Shown here piece after piece: positions 1-8,970 of a stretch of 64,000 nucleotides of DNA. Position numbers and translations under genes: made by a program. Position 1 is the first letter of the stretch, and the number at the start of each line of letters is the position of its first letter. Under the pieces are notes generated by a model. That model worked only from the letters and a program-made list of their open reading frames with translations, had not been told where the DNA came from and did no database searches. The DNA lies in NCBI RefSeq assembly GCF_021725675.1, contig NZ_JAKJPO010000001.1:868001-932000 (forward strand), given 5' to 3'. The stretch comes from Marilutibacter chinensis (GTDB lineage Bacteria > Pseudomonadota > Gammaproteobacteria > Xanthomonadales > Xanthomonadaceae).

Positions 1-1367
1 GCGGCAACGACCCCGCACAACACATCGCCCATGCCGCCGACAGCCATACCGGGATTGCCGGCGGCGAGCACGCGCAGCCGTCCGTCCGGTGCCGCGATGA
101 CGGTACCGGCGCCCTTGAGCACGATCGCGCAGCCGAAGCGCGTGGCCAGCGTGCGTGCCGCGCCGAGGCGATCGGCCTGCACTTCCGCGGCCGACCGGCC
201 GAGCAGACGCGCCGCCTCGCCTGGATGCGGGGTCAGGACCACGCCGGCATCCGGCGCCGGCGCTCCCTGCGCAAGCAGATTCAGCGCGTCGGCATCGAGT
301 ACGGCACGCCGCGCACCGCGTGCCGTTCCGAACAGCTTTCGGCCCCATTCGTCCAGACCGAGTCCCGGCCCGATCGCCAGCACGTCGGCCTTCTCCAGCA
401 GCGGCTCCAGCAAGCCCTCCGCGACGGCATCGACCCCATGCACCATCGCCTCCGGCCGCCGCGCCAGCGCCGCCGCCACGTGCGCCGGGCGGGTGACGAT
501 GTCGACCAGGCCGGCGCCGCTGCGCAGCGCGGCCTCGGCCGCGAGCAGGATCGCGCCGCCGTGGCCGAGATCGCCGCCGACGCACAGCACCCGACCGTTG
601 CCGCCCTTGTGGCTGTCGCGCCGGCGCGGACGCAGCCAGCAAGCGAGATCGTCCGCCTTCAACAGGCCGGCGACCGGCGGCCGTCCTTCCCGGTCGGCCG
701 CGGTCAGGTCGAGGTCGGCCAGACTGCGCTCACCGACGTGGTCGAGCGCCGCGCCGGTGGCCAGCCCGGCCTTGGCAGCGATGAACTCCAGGGTGCGGTC
801 GGCGACCACGGCGACGCCCAGGACCGCGCCGCTCGCGGCATCGACGCCGCTGGGCACGTCCAGCGCCAGCACCGGCACCGCTGCGGCGTTGATCGCGGCG
901 ATCAGCCCGACGGCCTGGCCCTCGGGCGCACGGGCCAGGCCGATGCCGAACAGCGCGTCGACCACAAGGTCGCACGCCGGCAGCGCACTTTCGAACACGA
1001 GGACGCGGCCGCCATCGGCGCGATAGCGCTCGGCTGCCCCGATCGCCAACTCGCTGCGCGGCGCATGCATGTCCAGCCGCACCACCACGACATCGCGCCC
1101 GGCGCCGAGTGCCTGGCGGGCCAGCTCGTAGCCGTCGCCGCCGTTGTTGCCGGGCCCGCAGACGACCGCGATCCGTTGCAGATCCGGCCAGTGTTCGAGC
1201 AGCGTGCGCCAGGCCGCCTGGCCGGCCCGCCGCATCAGTTCGGCAGCATCGCCCAGACGTTGCGCGGCCCGCGCCTCGATCGAACGCAGCGTCACGATGT
1301 CGAACAACCCGGCGCCGGTCGGAAAGGCGTCGGACGGCGATCTGCCCGGGGCGGACTCGGCATGCAT
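1..1367 (-). CDS. nnr: Bifunctional NAD(P)H-hydrate repair enzyme Nnr (partial, C-terminus off the window)
   Basis: This enzyme repairs damaged, hydrated NAD(P)H. The N-terminal YjeF-type epimerase interconverts R and S hydrates and the C-terminal ADP-dependent dehydratase restores the cofactor. Reading leftward from ATG at 1367 gives about 455 residues without a stop. The epimerase nucleotide-binding motif GPGNNGGDG sits near residues 71-79. The dehydratase motif GNPGMAVGGMGDVL lies at the window edge (about 15-60), so only a short C-terminal piece is missing. The gene diverges from queG, with 25 bp between the two start codons. The fusion of both domains matches the usual bacterial protein. 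The start was chosen because the ATG opens directly onto the expected N-terminal helix; a second ATG at 1363 is out of frame. Confidence 0.93.
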   Translation of the reverse strand, partial: MHAESAPGRSPSDAFPTGAGLFDIVTLRSIEARAAQRLGDAAELMRRAGQAAWRTLLEHWPDLQRIAVVCGPGNNGGDGYELARQALGAGRDVVVVRLDMHAPRSELAIGAAERYRADGGRVLVFESALPACDLVVDALFGIGLARAPEGQAVGLIAAINAAAVPVLALDVPSGVDAASGAVLGVAVVADRTLEFIAAKAGLATGAALDHVGERSLADLDLTAADREGRPPVAGLLKADDLACWLRPRRRDSHKGGNGRVLCVGGDLGHGGAILLAAEAALRSGAGLVDIVTRPAHVAAALARRPEAMVHGVDAVAEGLLEPLLEKADVLAIGPGLGLDEWGRKLFGTARGARRAVLDADALNLLAQGAPAPDAGVVLTPHPGEAARLLGRSAAEVQADRLGAARTLATRFGCAIVLKGAGTVIAAPDGRLRVLAAGNPGMAVGGMGDVLCGVVA

Positions 1368-1392
1368 CGCGCGATTCTATACTTGCGTTGTC

Positions 1393-2481
1393 GTGAACAC
1401 TGTCGCCGCCCAGGAAGTCGATTACACCGCGCTGGCCGCACGCGTGCGCGAACTGGCGCGCGAATTCGGCTTCCAGCGCTGCGGCATCGCCGGGGTCGAG
1501 CTGGGCGAGGACGAAGCGCACCTGCGCAGCTGGCTGGCCGAGGGACTGTACGGCTCGATGGACTGGATGGCGCGACATGGCGACAAGCGTTCGCGGCCGT
1601 CGGAACTGATCCCGGGCACCCTGCGGGTGATCTCGGTCGGCCTGGACTACGGCCACAGCGACGGCGACGACGCCTGGCAGACGCTGGCCGATGGCGAACG
1701 CGCCTATGTCGCCCGTTATGCGCTGGGTCGCGACTACCACAAGCTGATGCGTCAGCGCCTGCAGCGGCTGGCCGAACGGCTGGCGGCCGAGGTCGGCCCG
1801 TTCGGTCACCGCGTGTTCGTCGACTCAGCGCCGGTGCTCGAACGCGCACTGGCGCGCAACGCCGGACTGGGCTGGATCGGCAAGCACACCTGCCTGATCG
1901 ACCGGGACGGCGGCTCGTGGTTCTTCCTGGGCGAGATCTACGTCGACCTGCCGCTGCCCGTCGATCCACCGGCCAGCGCGCACTGCGGCACCTGCACCCG
2001 CTGCATCGACATCTGTCCGACCCGCGCGATCGTCGCGCCGAACCGGCTCGATGCGCGCCGCTGCATCGCCTATCTCACGATCGAACACGAGGGCGCGATC
2101 CCGGAAGAGCTGCGCGAGCCGATCGGCAACCGCATCTTCGGCTGCGACGATTGCCAGCTGGTGTGCCCATGGAACAAGTTTGCGCGGCGCACCGACGAGC
2201 CGGACTTCCGTGCGCGCAACGACCTTGACCGCGCGACCCTGGCCGGGCTGTTCGCCTGGGACGAGGACGAGTTCCTGCGCCGCACCGAAGGTTCGGCGAT
2301 CCGCCGCAGCGGACATGAGCGGTGGCTGCGCAACATCGCCGTCGCGTTGGGCAATGCGCCGACCACGCCGGAGGTGGTGGCTGCGCTGGAGTCGCGCCGC
2401 GGGCATGACAGCGCACTGGTCCGCGAGCACGTCGAATGGGCGCTGGCCCGGCATGCGGACACGACGCGCAGGGGACCGTAG
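1393..2481 (+). CDS. queG: Epoxyqueuosine reductase QueG
   Basis: Reduces epoxyqueuosine to queuosine in tRNA, the last step of queuosine synthesis, using cobalamin and two [4Fe-4S] clusters. The 362-residue protein has the family's usual length. Cluster cysteines are visible at about 198, 201, 204, 208 and at 224, 251, 254, 258, in the motifs CGTCTRCIDICP and CDDCQLVCPWN. The conserved acid of the substrate pocket is in VDSAPVLERA near residue 144. A GTG start at 1393 is preferred: the open frame runs back to 1144, but a start there would overlap the divergent nnr gene by more than 200 bp. Cytoplasmic. The two genes are divergent and presumably share a compact promoter region. Confidence 0.95.
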   Translation: MNTVAAQEVDYTALAARVRELAREFGFQRCGIAGVELGEDEAHLRSWLAEGLYGSMDWMARHGDKRSRPSELIPGTLRVISVGLDYGHSDGDDAWQTLADGERAYVARYALGRDYHKLMRQRLQRLAERLAAEVGPFGHRVFVDSAPVLERALARNAGLGWIGKHTCLIDRDGGSWFFLGEIYVDLPLPVDPPASAHCGTCTRCIDICPTRAIVAPNRLDARRCIAYLTIEHEGAIPEELREPIGNRIFGCDDCQLVCPWNKFARRTDEPDFRARNDLDRATLAGLFAWDEDEFLRRTEGSAIRRSGHERWLRNIAVALGNAPTTPEVVAALESRRGHDSALVREHVEWALARHADTTRRGP

Positions 2482-2497
2482 GGGCCGCGCAAGCCGC

Positions 2498-2608
2498 GAT
2501 TCCGGGCTGCGCCCGGGAATCCCCAAGTCTGCTTCGCAAACCTTGGGCCCCGCCGGTGCGCTTCCACACCCCATTCGCGCTGCGCGCGAATCGCCCCTGA
2601 CTCAGGGG
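2498..2608. repeat. Cluster of four short palindromes between convergent genes
   Basis: Four inverted repeats follow one another in the 184-bp gap between queG and the glyoxalase gene. Arms are GATTCC-GGGC with GCCC-G-GGAATC (2498-2521), CCCAAG with CTTGGG (2522-2547), a perfect ATTCGCGC/GCGCGAAT around a TGC loop (2573-2591), and a perfect CCCCTGA/TCAGGGG (2594-2608). Two loops are TGC. No T-tract follows on either strand, so this looks more like an extragenic palindromic (REP/BIME-like) element than a classical terminator, though it could stop or protect both convergent transcripts. Confidence 0.6.
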
Positions 2609-2665
2609 GCCGGGTCAGGCTCGATTGTCGTTGGGGCACGGATTTCCTGCAGGAGCCGTGGCGGC

Positions 2666-3040
2666 TCAGGCCGGGTTGGCGATCTCGACCAGGTTGCCGT
2701 CGGGATCGCGGAAATACACCGACAGGATCGGTCCGGTGGCGCCGGTACGAGGCACCGGCCCCGCCTCGATCGCGACCTCGAGCCGACGCAACCGCTCGAT
2801 CACCGCAGCCAGCGGTTCGGTGGTCAGCAGGCAGAAGTCGCCGCTGCCCCTGGTCGGCGCGACGGCGTGCGGCCGCAGTTCGTTGCCGGCCTGGTGCAGG
2901 TTGATCTTCTGCCCACCGAAGCGCAGCGCGTGGCGGCCCTCGCCGAATACGACCACCTCCATGCCCAGCACGTCGCGATAGAACGCGCAGGTGGCCTCGA
3001 TCGATCGGACGGTCAACACGAAATGATCGAGGCGGATCAT
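2666..3040 (-). CDS. VOC-family glyoxalase-like protein (GLOD5 type)
   Basis: A single-domain vicinal-oxygen-chelate protein of 124 residues. It starts MIRLDHFVLTV, with a probable metal-ligand histidine at residue 6. The central KINLHQAG and C-terminal YFRDPDGNLVEI segments, the latter carrying the conserved glutamate, are typical of the glyoxalase-domain 5 (GLOD5) subgroup. The substrate is not known from sequence; related proteins are annotated as glyoxalase, bleomycin-resistance or virulence-associated proteins. The start codon follows the pgi stop codon after one base, so translation is probably coupled and the gene is the last of the leftward pcnB-pan-pgi block. Cytoplasmic. Confidence 0.85.
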   Translation of the reverse strand: MIRLDHFVLTVRSIEATCAFYRDVLGMEVVVFGEGRHALRFGGQKINLHQAGNELRPHAVAPTRGSGDFCLLTTEPLAAVIERLRRLEVAIEAGPVPRTGATGPILSVYFRDPDGNLVEIANPA

Positions 3041-3041
3041 G

Positions 3042-4565
3042 TCATCGCCGCCGCAGTTCTTCGAGCAGGACCCGCGTTACCGGGTCGTCGGCCTCGGCCT
3101 CGCCGTCCAGTGCCGGCAGCAGGCGGCTGGCGACCTGCTTGCCGAGCTCGACGCCGAACTGGTCGAAGGCGTTGATGCCCCAGGCCACCGACTGCAGATA
3201 GACGCTGTGCTCGTACAGCGCCAGCAGCGCACCGAGCGCGCGCGGAGTCAGCGCATCGAGCAGGATGGTGGTGGTCGGACGGCCGCCGGCGTAATTGCGG
3301 TGCGGATCGTCGCTGGCCTGGCCGTTGGCGAACGCCTCGGTCTGGGCCAGCAGATTCGCGTGCAGGGCCCGGTGATTGTCGGTGTAAGGCGCGTCGGCGC
3401 GCACCACGCCGATGAAATCGGCCGGCACGATCGAGGTGCCCTGGTGCAAGGCCTGGAAGAAGCTGTGCTGGGTGTCGGTACCGACACCGCCCCACCAGAC
3501 CGGCACGGTATTGCCGGCCACCGGCGAACCGTCGCGGCGCACCGACTTGCCCAGGCTCTCCATCACCAACTGCTGCAGGTAGTTCGACAGCAGCTTCAGG
3601 CGGTCGTCGTACGGCAGCACCGCGTGGGTGGCATGGCCGAGGGCGTTGCGGTTCCACAGGCCGGTCGCGGCATGCCAGGCCGCCAGGTTGCGCTCCAGCG
3701 GCGAACGCAGCACGTGCGCGTCCATCTCGGCGGCGCCGGCGAGGAAATCCTCGAACGCGTCCATGCCGATCGCCAGCGCGATGGGAAAACCGACCGCCGA
3801 CCACAGCGAGTAACGTCCGCCGACCCAATCCCACATCGGCAGGATGCGCCCGGCCGGAATGCCGAAGACCTCGGCCGGACGCTTGACGTTGGCCGACACC
3901 GCATACAGCCGCTGCGCCGCGCCCGCACCGAGCCATTCGCCCAGCACCTGGCCGTTGAGCAGGGTTTCCTGGGTCCCGAAGGTCTTCGAGATCAGGATGC
4001 CGGCGGTACGCGCCGGGTCGAGGCCCGCCAGCACGCGCTGGGCCGCATGACCATCGACGTTGGAGAGGAAATGCACGCGCAGGCCGCGACCGGCGGGATC
4101 GGCCAGCGCATCGACCGCGAGCCGCGGACCGAGATCGGAGCCGCCGATGCCGACGCTGACCACGTCGGTGACCGCGTCGGCCTCCAGCGCTGCGACCAAC
4201 TGGCGCATCTGCGTGCGCGCCTGCAATGCCTGTGCATGCGCGGCCCTCGCCGCCGGCGCATCCGACAGATCGCTACGCAGCGCGGTGTGCAGGACCGCGC
4301 GATCTTCAGTCAGGTTGATCTTCTCGCCGTCGAACTGGGCACGGATCCGGTCTTCGGCATCGACGTCGCGCAGCAGCCCGAACAGCGCGCCGAGCGCGTC
4401 GCGGTCGTAGCCCTGGCGGGCGAAGTTGGCGTAGACCGGACCGACCCGCAGCGCCAGTTCGCGGGCGCGGCCGGGATCGGCCTGGATCAGGTCGGAGGTG
4501 CGCCGCTCTTTCAGGCGCGCCACGTGGGGCTGGAGTGCGGTGTCGATCCTGTCCGTGGCGCTCAT
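3042..4565 (-). CDS. pgi: Glucose-6-phosphate isomerase
   Basis: Interconverts glucose 6-phosphate and fructose 6-phosphate in glycolysis and gluconeogenesis. It also supplies precursors for the sugar nucleotides used further right in this window. The 507-residue protein is shorter than the 549-residue E. coli enzyme but complete. The sugar-phosphate site is seen in [12 protein letters not shown] (near 139-150) and SKTFGTQET (193-201). Catalytic residues are expected in QLVMESLGK (glutamate near 336) and [12 protein letters not shown] (histidine near 367). It is preceded by panD with about 20 bp between them and is followed directly by the VOC gene, so it probably belongs to the same transcript. 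Cytoplasmic. Confidence 0.97.
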   Translation of the reverse strand: MSATDRIDTALQPHVARLKERRTSDLIQADPGRARELALRVGPVYANFARQGYDRDALGALFGLLRDVDAEDRIRAQFDGEKINLTEDRAVLHTALRSDLSDAPAARAAHAQALQARTQMRQLVAALEADAVTDVVSVGIGGSDLGPRLAVDALADPAGRGLRVHFLSNVDGHAAQRVLAGLDPARTAGILISKTFGTQETLLNGQVLGEWLGAGAAQRLYAVSANVKRPAEVFGIPAGRILPMWDWVGGRYSLWSAVGFPIALAIGMDAFEDFLAGAAEMDAHVLRSPLERNLAAWHAATGLWNRNALGHATHAVLPYDDRLKLLSNYLQQLVMESLGKSVRRDGSPVAGNTVPVWWGGVGTDTQHSFFQALHQGTSIVPADFIGVVRADAPYTDNHRALHANLLAQTEAFANGQASDDPHRNYAGGRPTTTILLDALTPRALGALLALYEHSVYLQSVAWGINAFDQFGVELGKQVASRLLPALDGEAEADDPVTRVLLEELRRR

Positions 4566-4587
4566 CGAAGGCCTTTGCCGGCGGCCG

Positions 4588-4968
4588 TCAGGCGGCCTGG
4601 GCGGGGATGGAGTGGTTGGTGTGGGTCAGCCGGTTCTCGCGGTCCACGTAGACCAGAGTCGGCTTGAACTTGGCCGCCTCGGCTTCGTCGCACTGGCCGT
4701 AGGCACAGATGATGACCAGATCGCCCGGCTGGGCCAGGTGGGCGGCGGCGCCGTTGACCGAGATCACCCCGCTGCCTTCCTCGCCGCGGATCGCGTAGGT
4801 GACGAAACGATGGCCGTTGTTGATGTTGAAGATGTGCACCTGCTCGTATTCGCGGATGCCCGAGATGTCGAGCAGGCGGCCGTCGATCGCGCACGAGCCC
4901 TCGTAGTGCAGTTCGGCGTGGGTGACGGTGGCGCGGTGGATCTTGGCCTTGAGCAGGTTCAGCAGCAT
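4588..4968 (-). CDS. panD: Aspartate 1-decarboxylase proenzyme PanD
   Basis: Makes beta-alanine from aspartate for pantothenate and coenzyme A synthesis. It is a small pyruvoyl enzyme of 126 residues. The self-cleavage site is the Gly24-Ser25 bond inside YEGSC, which yields the beta chain and the pyruvoyl-bearing alpha chain. Further hallmarks are KIHRATVT at the N-terminus, the NINNG turn and the GAAAH motif. panB, panC and panD lie in one leftward series, so all enzymes needed to make and join pantoate and beta-alanine are clustered. The gap to panC is 166 bp and contains no recognisable gene. Confidence 0.97.
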   Translation of the reverse strand: MLLNLLKAKIHRATVTHAELHYEGSCAIDGRLLDISGIREYEQVHIFNINNGHRFVTYAIRGEEGSGVISVNGAAAHLAQPGDLVIICAYGQCDEAEAAKFKPTLVYVDRENRLTHTNHSIPAQAA

Positions 4969-5134
4969 GTCGGTTCTCCGTCGCGGGACGGCTTCGGCGG
5001 GGACTCTGGAGATCGGGCCGGATCAGAAGCCGGCCCTGGGCTTTCGAGTTTAGCAGCGGATGGCGCGCCGCAACATAACCCGGCCTGACGCGACGGGTGC
5101 CGGCGACAGCGAGCCGCGCAACACTGCGTTGCGC

Positions 5135-5992
5135 TCAGATCCCGAATTCGAGGTTGTCGATCAGACGGGTTCGCCCGAGCCGGGCCGCGACCAGCGCCAC
5201 CAGGGCACCTCCGCCCGCAACCGCCGCCGCGGCCGGCGCGGACAGGTCCGGGCGGCGGACGACCGCGTAGTCGACCGCGAAGCCGGCTTCGGCCAGCCGC
5301 TGCACGGCCGCGGCTTCGACCTGCGCCAGCGGCCGGCCGGCACGCATGGCCTCGCGCATCTCCAGCAGGGTCGCGTGGATGCGTGCCGCGCACGGCCGCT
5401 CTTCGGCCGACAGGTACTGGTTGCGCGAACTCATCGCCAGCCCGTCGGCCTCGCGCAGGATCGGCGCGGCCAGTATCTCCAGCGGGAACGACAACTCACG
5501 CACCAGATAGCGGATCACCGCCAGTTGCTGGTAGTCCTTGCGTCCAAATACTGCGACGTCGGGTTGTACCTGGTTGAACAGCCGGGCGACGACGGTGGCG
5601 ACGCCCTCGAAGTGACCGGGACGATGGGCACCCTCGAGCGTCTCCGTCACTCCCGGCACCCGTATCTGCACGGTGCCGCCGGTTCCGAACGGATACATCG
5701 TCTCCACCGCGGGCAGCCATAGCGCATGGCAGCCGGCGGTCTCGAGCCCGGCGGCGTCGGCTCCGGGCGTACGCGGGTAGCGTGCGAAATCCTCGTCGGG
5801 GCCGAACTGGGTCGGATTGACGAACACGCTGGCGACCACGCGGTCGGCGTGGCGCAGCGCCAGATCGACCAGGGAGAAGTGGCCCGCGTGCAGGTTGCCC
5901 ATCGTGGGCACCAGCGCCACGCGCAAGCCGGCGCGCTTCCAGTCGGCGACGCGTTCGCGCAGCGCATCGAGTTCGGTGAGGGTTTCGAGCAT
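5135..5992 (-). CDS. panC: Pantothenate synthetase PanC
   Basis: Condenses pantoate and beta-alanine with ATP to give pantothenate. The 285-residue protein has the nucleotidyl-transferase signature PTMGNLHAGH near residues 29-38. FVNPTQFGPDEDF, FGRKDYQQLAVI and the pantoate-binding SSRNQYL motif follow in the expected order. Length and order match the family. It lies between panB and panD, but the panB-panC junction holds a large inverted repeat (6013-6099) just before this gene, which could alter read-through or mRNA stability. Cytoplasmic. Confidence 0.96.
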   Translation of the reverse strand: MLETLTELDALRERVADWKRAGLRVALVPTMGNLHAGHFSLVDLALRHADRVVASVFVNPTQFGPDEDFARYPRTPGADAAGLETAGCHALWLPAVETMYPFGTGGTVQIRVPGVTETLEGAHRPGHFEGVATVVARLFNQVQPDVAVFGRKDYQQLAVIRYLVRELSFPLEILAAPILREADGLAMSSRNQYLSAEERPCAARIHATLLEMREAMRAGRPLAQVEAAAVQRLAEAGFAVDYAVVRRPDLSAPAAAAVAGGGALVALVAARLGRTRLIDNLEFGI

Positions 5993-6012
5993 GAGCGCAA
6001 CTCAGGGGCAGC

Positions 6013-6099
6013 CACGGATTACACGGATGAACACGGACAAGGCGAAACCGGAAACGACGATCAAAAAGCACTGTCCACGTTCATCCGCGCGAATCCGTG
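6013..6099. repeat. Large imperfect inverted repeat between panB and panC
   Basis: The left arm (6013-6039) begins CACGGATTACACGGATGAAC. The right arm (6072-6099) ends GCGAATCCGTG and is its near reverse complement; the arms agree at roughly 22 of 27 positions around a 32-base loop. The arms fill most of the 114-bp gap, starting 7 bases after the panB stop. The core CACGGATTACACGGATGAACA resembles a dispersed extragenic repeat I recall from several bacterial genomes. That recollection is unverified; the palindrome itself is seen directly. Confidence 0.75.
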
Positions 6100-6106
6100 C
6101 CAGGAA

Positions 6107-6943
6107 CTATGCATACGAATGCGCGGCGTCCGGGAATCGACCCTCGCGGACCGCGTCGGCAAAGGCCGCGCAGGCACCGGCCACCGACCCGCCCTCGGCG
6201 AGGAAGTCCTTGACGAAGCGCGGCCGGCGGTGGCCGCTGTTGAGGCCGAGCATGTCGTGCAGGACCAGCACCTGCCCGTCGCAACCGGGACCCGCGCCGA
6301 TGCCCACCGTCGGGATCTCGATGTCCGCGCTGATCGCGGTCGCCACCGCGGTGGGCACGCATTCGAGCACCAGCAGGCTGGCGCCGGCCGCCTCGACCGC
6401 GCGCGCGTCCTCGCGCAGGCGCGCGGCCGCGGCCTCATCGCGCCCCTGCACCTTGTAGCCACCCAGTCGCAACACCGATTGCGGGGTCAGGCCGAGGTGG
6501 GCGCAGACCGGGATCTCGCGATCGACCAGATACCGGACCACCTCCAGCTTGTGGCCAGCGCCTTCCAGCTTGACCATCCCCGCTCCTGCCTGAAGCAGCG
6601 CGAGTGACGCCTCCAGCGCGCGCTGCGGGTCGGCATCGGCGGCGAACGGCAGGTCGGCGATCAGCAGGGCCTTGGACAGCCCGCGGGCGACGCAGGCGGT
6701 GTGATAGGCGATATCGGCAACGGTCACCGGCAGCGTGCTGTCGCGCCCCTGCACGACCATACCGAGGGAATCGCCGACCAGCACCAGATCGACGCCGGCG
6801 GCATCCATCGTGCGGGCAAAACCGGCGTCGTAGCAGGTCAGCATCACCAGCCTGCGGCCGTCCTGTTTGGCCTGCCGCAACTCCGGCACGGTCCATGGCT
6901 TGTCTTCGGCGGCGCGGGCCTGTTTGGAAGTGGGGGCGTACAT
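6107..6943 (-). CDS. panB: 3-methyl-2-oxobutanoate hydroxymethyltransferase PanB
   Basis: Transfers a hydroxymethyl group from methylenetetrahydrofolate to alpha-ketoisovalerate, giving ketopantoate, the first committed step of pantothenate synthesis. The protein is 278 residues. It shows [17 protein letters not shown] near residue 33, the metal-binding [10 protein letters not shown] motif, an [10 protein letters not shown] segment and the conserved [17 protein letters not shown] stretch. It is the first pan gene in the leftward series, downstream of folK with a 30-bp gap. Only the panE/ilvC reduction step is not encoded here. Cytoplasmic. Confidence 0.97.
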   Translation of the reverse strand: MYAPTSKQARAAEDKPWTVPELRQAKQDGRRLVMLTCYDAGFARTMDAAGVDLVLVGDSLGMVVQGRDSTLPVTVADIAYHTACVARGLSKALLIADLPFAADADPQRALEASLALLQAGAGMVKLEGAGHKLEVVRYLVDREIPVCAHLGLTPQSVLRLGGYKVQGRDEAAAARLREDARAVEAAGASLLVLECVPTAVATAISADIEIPTVGIGAGPGCDGQVLVLHDMLGLNSGHRRPRFVKDFLAEGGSVAGACAAFADAVREGRFPDAAHSYA

Positions 6944-6973
6944 GTGCCTGGAGCCTGTCAGCGCTAGCAGTCC

Positions 6974-7471
6974 CTAGCGTATCGCCTCGATGCCGGTGAC
7001 CGCCATCGTTTGCAGCCGCGTGCGCGCCGGACCGACGCCGGGAATGACCACGTCGGGCGCGATCTCCACCAGCGGCAGCAACGCGAACGCGCGTTCGTGC
7101 AGACGCGGGTGCGGCACCTGCAGACCCGGCAGATCGAGCCTGGCATCGCCGTACAGCAGCAGGTCCAGGTCCAGCGTGCGCGGCCCCCAGCGGAGAGCAT
7201 CGTCGCCGCGATCGCGGCCGGCACAGCGCTCGATCTCCAGCATCGCCGCCAGCAGCGCCTGCGGAGCGAGCGTGGTTTCGAGCGCGACCACCGCGTTGAT
7301 GAAGTCCGGCTGCGCGGTCATGCCCCAGGCCGGCGTGCGATAGAACCTGGAGACCGCCCCCATGCGTACGCCGGGCACGGCGGCGAGCGCGGCGAGCGCT
7401 CCGCGCAGGGTGGCCGGCACGTCGCCCAGGTTGCCGCCGAGCCCGAGATAGGCGACCACGGACTGCGTCAT
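6974..7471 (-). CDS. folK: 2-amino-4-hydroxy-6-hydroxymethyldihydropteridine pyrophosphokinase FolK
   Basis: Transfers pyrophosphate from ATP to hydroxymethyldihydropterin in folate synthesis. The 165-residue protein starts at ATG 7471 (MTQSVVAYLGLGGNLGD) and contains the HPPK signature GPRTLDLDLLLYG, which carries the two metal-binding aspartates. The frame is open back to 8107, but that extension lies antisense-free within pcnB coding sequence, so the internal ATG is the true start. pcnB ends 31 bp upstream, giving the conserved pcnB-folK pair. Cytoplasmic. Confidence 0.95.
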   Translation of the reverse strand: MTQSVVAYLGLGGNLGDVPATLRGALAALAAVPGVRMGAVSRFYRTPAWGMTAQPDFINAVVALETTLAPQALLAAMLEIERCAGRDRGDDALRWGPRTLDLDLLLYGDARLDLPGLQVPHPRLHERAFALLPLVEIAPDVVIPGVGPARTRLQTMAVTGIEAIR

Positions 7472-7502
7472 CGGCTCTGCGTTCCGCTCCCGACCTTCCC
7501 GC

Positions 7503-8846
7503 TCAACCGGAGGCCGGTTTGCGACGGCGACGGCGACGGCGGCGCGACGGTGATGCGCCTTCGGAGTCGTCGTCGGCATGTTGGCCGGCTTCCAGTTGCG
7601 CGGCCAGCGCGTCGCCCGGCTTGGTCTGGGCTTCGCGCCAGAACGCGACGTCGTCGGCGTGCTCCGGCGAGGCCGCGAGGCGGAGGCTGAGGAAGTCGAA
7701 CGCGGCACGGAAACGCGGATGCGCGAGCAGGCGGAACACCCGCTTGCGCTGGCGCCCGGAAAAGCGCGACTGCAGCAGCCAGATTTCCTGCATCGGCTGC
7801 GAGAAGCGACGCGGCAACGCCACGGTATCGAGCTGGTGCACGGTGACCCGGTCGGCCGCCCGTCGCTGCGCCTCGACCGCATGCACCTGCTGTGCCTGCA
7901 GCTGCGCCAGGGTCCGGCAGTACGCGGGCCACAACAGCAACGCGAACAGGAAAGCCGGCGACACCGGCTCGTCGTCGGCGACCCGCCGGTCGGTATTGCG
8001 CAGACCTTCCAGCAGCATCCGCCGCAACGCGCCGCTGCGATTGGAGGCGAGCGCGGCGGCGCTTTCGGGCAGCAGCGCCGGCAGCAGGCCATGGCGCTCC
8101 AGGCCAAGGAAGCTCTCGACCGCGTGGCCCGACAGGAACAGCTTCAGACATTCCTCGAACAGCCGTGCCGGCGCCGATTCGGCCAGCAGCGGCGCCAGCC
8201 CGCGGATCGGCGCGGCGGTGGCCTGCTCGATCTCGAACCCCAGCTTGGCCGCCAGCCGGACCGCCCGCAGCATCCGCACCGGATCCTCGCGGTAGCGGGT
8301 TTCCGGATCGCCGATCAGGCGCAGGGTCCGGTTGCGCACGTCGTCGAAACCGCCGACGTAATCGCGGACGGAAAAGTCCTCGATCGAGTAGTACAGCGCG
8401 TTGGCGGTGAAGTCGCGCCGGATCGCGTCCTCTTCGATCGTGCCGTAGACGTTGTCGCGGACCAGACGGCCGCCGTCGACCTCGCGATCGCCGCTGCCGT
8501 CGTCGCTGTTGGCCCGGAAGGTCGCCACCTCGATGATCTCGCGGCCGAACACCACGTGCGCAAGGCGGAAGCGGCGGCCGATCAGGCGGCAGTTGCGGAA
8601 CAACTGCTTGACCTGCTCGGGGGTCGCGTCGGTGGCGACGTCGAAGTCCTTGGGGTGGCCGCCGACCAGCAGGTCGCGCACCGCGCCGCCGACCAGATAT
8701 CCGGCGAAGCCGGCGTCGCGCAGGCGGTACAGCACCCGCAACGCATTGGAGCTGATCTCCTTGCGCGAGACACAGTGCTGGTCGCGGGGAACGATCCGGA
8801 GCGAAGCGCCGGAGGCGGAGTTGTCGGTGTCGTGATCGGCTGGCAT
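7503..8846 (-). CDS. pcnB: Polynucleotide adenylyltransferase (poly(A) polymerase I) PcnB
   Basis: Adds poly(A) tails to RNA 3' ends and so promotes decay. Of 447 residues, the nucleotidyltransferase core comes first: YLVGGAVRDLLVGG and KDFDVATDA carry the catalytic acids, near residues 49-75. The tRNA-NT/PAP RNA-binding region follows, with RRDFTANALYY, RYREDPVRMLRAVR and FEECLKLFLSG. The C-terminus is a run of nine arginines and then KPASG, a basic RNA-binding tail. The second half matches bacterial PcnB, with a long C-terminal extension, better than CCA-adding enzymes. It starts the leftward pcnB-folK-pan block; its promoter should lie between 8847 and 8970, near that of the tRNA. Confidence 0.95.
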   Translation of the reverse strand: MPADHDTDNSASGASLRIVPRDQHCVSRKEISSNALRVLYRLRDAGFAGYLVGGAVRDLLVGGHPKDFDVATDATPEQVKQLFRNCRLIGRRFRLAHVVFGREIIEVATFRANSDDGSGDREVDGGRLVRDNVYGTIEEDAIRRDFTANALYYSIEDFSVRDYVGGFDDVRNRTLRLIGDPETRYREDPVRMLRAVRLAAKLGFEIEQATAAPIRGLAPLLAESAPARLFEECLKLFLSGHAVESFLGLERHGLLPALLPESAAALASNRSGALRRMLLEGLRNTDRRVADDEPVSPAFLFALLLWPAYCRTLAQLQAQQVHAVEAQRRAADRVTVHQLDTVALPRRFSQPMQEIWLLQSRFSGRQRKRVFRLLAHPRFRAAFDFLSLRLAASPEHADDVAFWREAQTKPGDALAAQLEAGQHADDDSEGASPSRRRRRRRRKPASG

Positions 8847-8900
8847 TCGGGCGGACTTTGCCGCAGCTCAATGGAAGGTAAAAGATGTCTTGCGGAATCG

Positions 8901-8930
8901 TTGCCAACGCGGGCAACAGCCCACTATACT
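8901..8930 (+). promoter_or_regulatory. Sigma-70 promoter of tRNA-Glu
   Basis: TTGCCA (8901-8906, five of six consensus bases) and TATACT (8925-8930, five of six) are separated by 18 bp. They place a transcription start near 8937, about 34 bases before the mature tRNA. The GC-rich stretch after the -10 box resembles a stringent discriminator. Confidence 0.8.
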
Positions 8931-8970
8931 AGCAGGCCGCCCTGATCCTGAACGGATTGCGGCGAACATT

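Noticed and set aside
1144-1392. Upstream in-frame extension of queG to ATG 1144
   Set aside because: It would overlap the divergent nnr coding region by over 200 bp, and the extra residues do not resemble QueG; GTG 1393 fits the family's length.
225-2228. Long open frames on both strands overlapping nnr and queG (for example 225-2228 plus and 730-1809 minus)
   Set aside because: They are arginine-, proline- and alanine-rich and lie antisense or out of frame to genes with clear motifs; high GC makes such frames common throughout the window.
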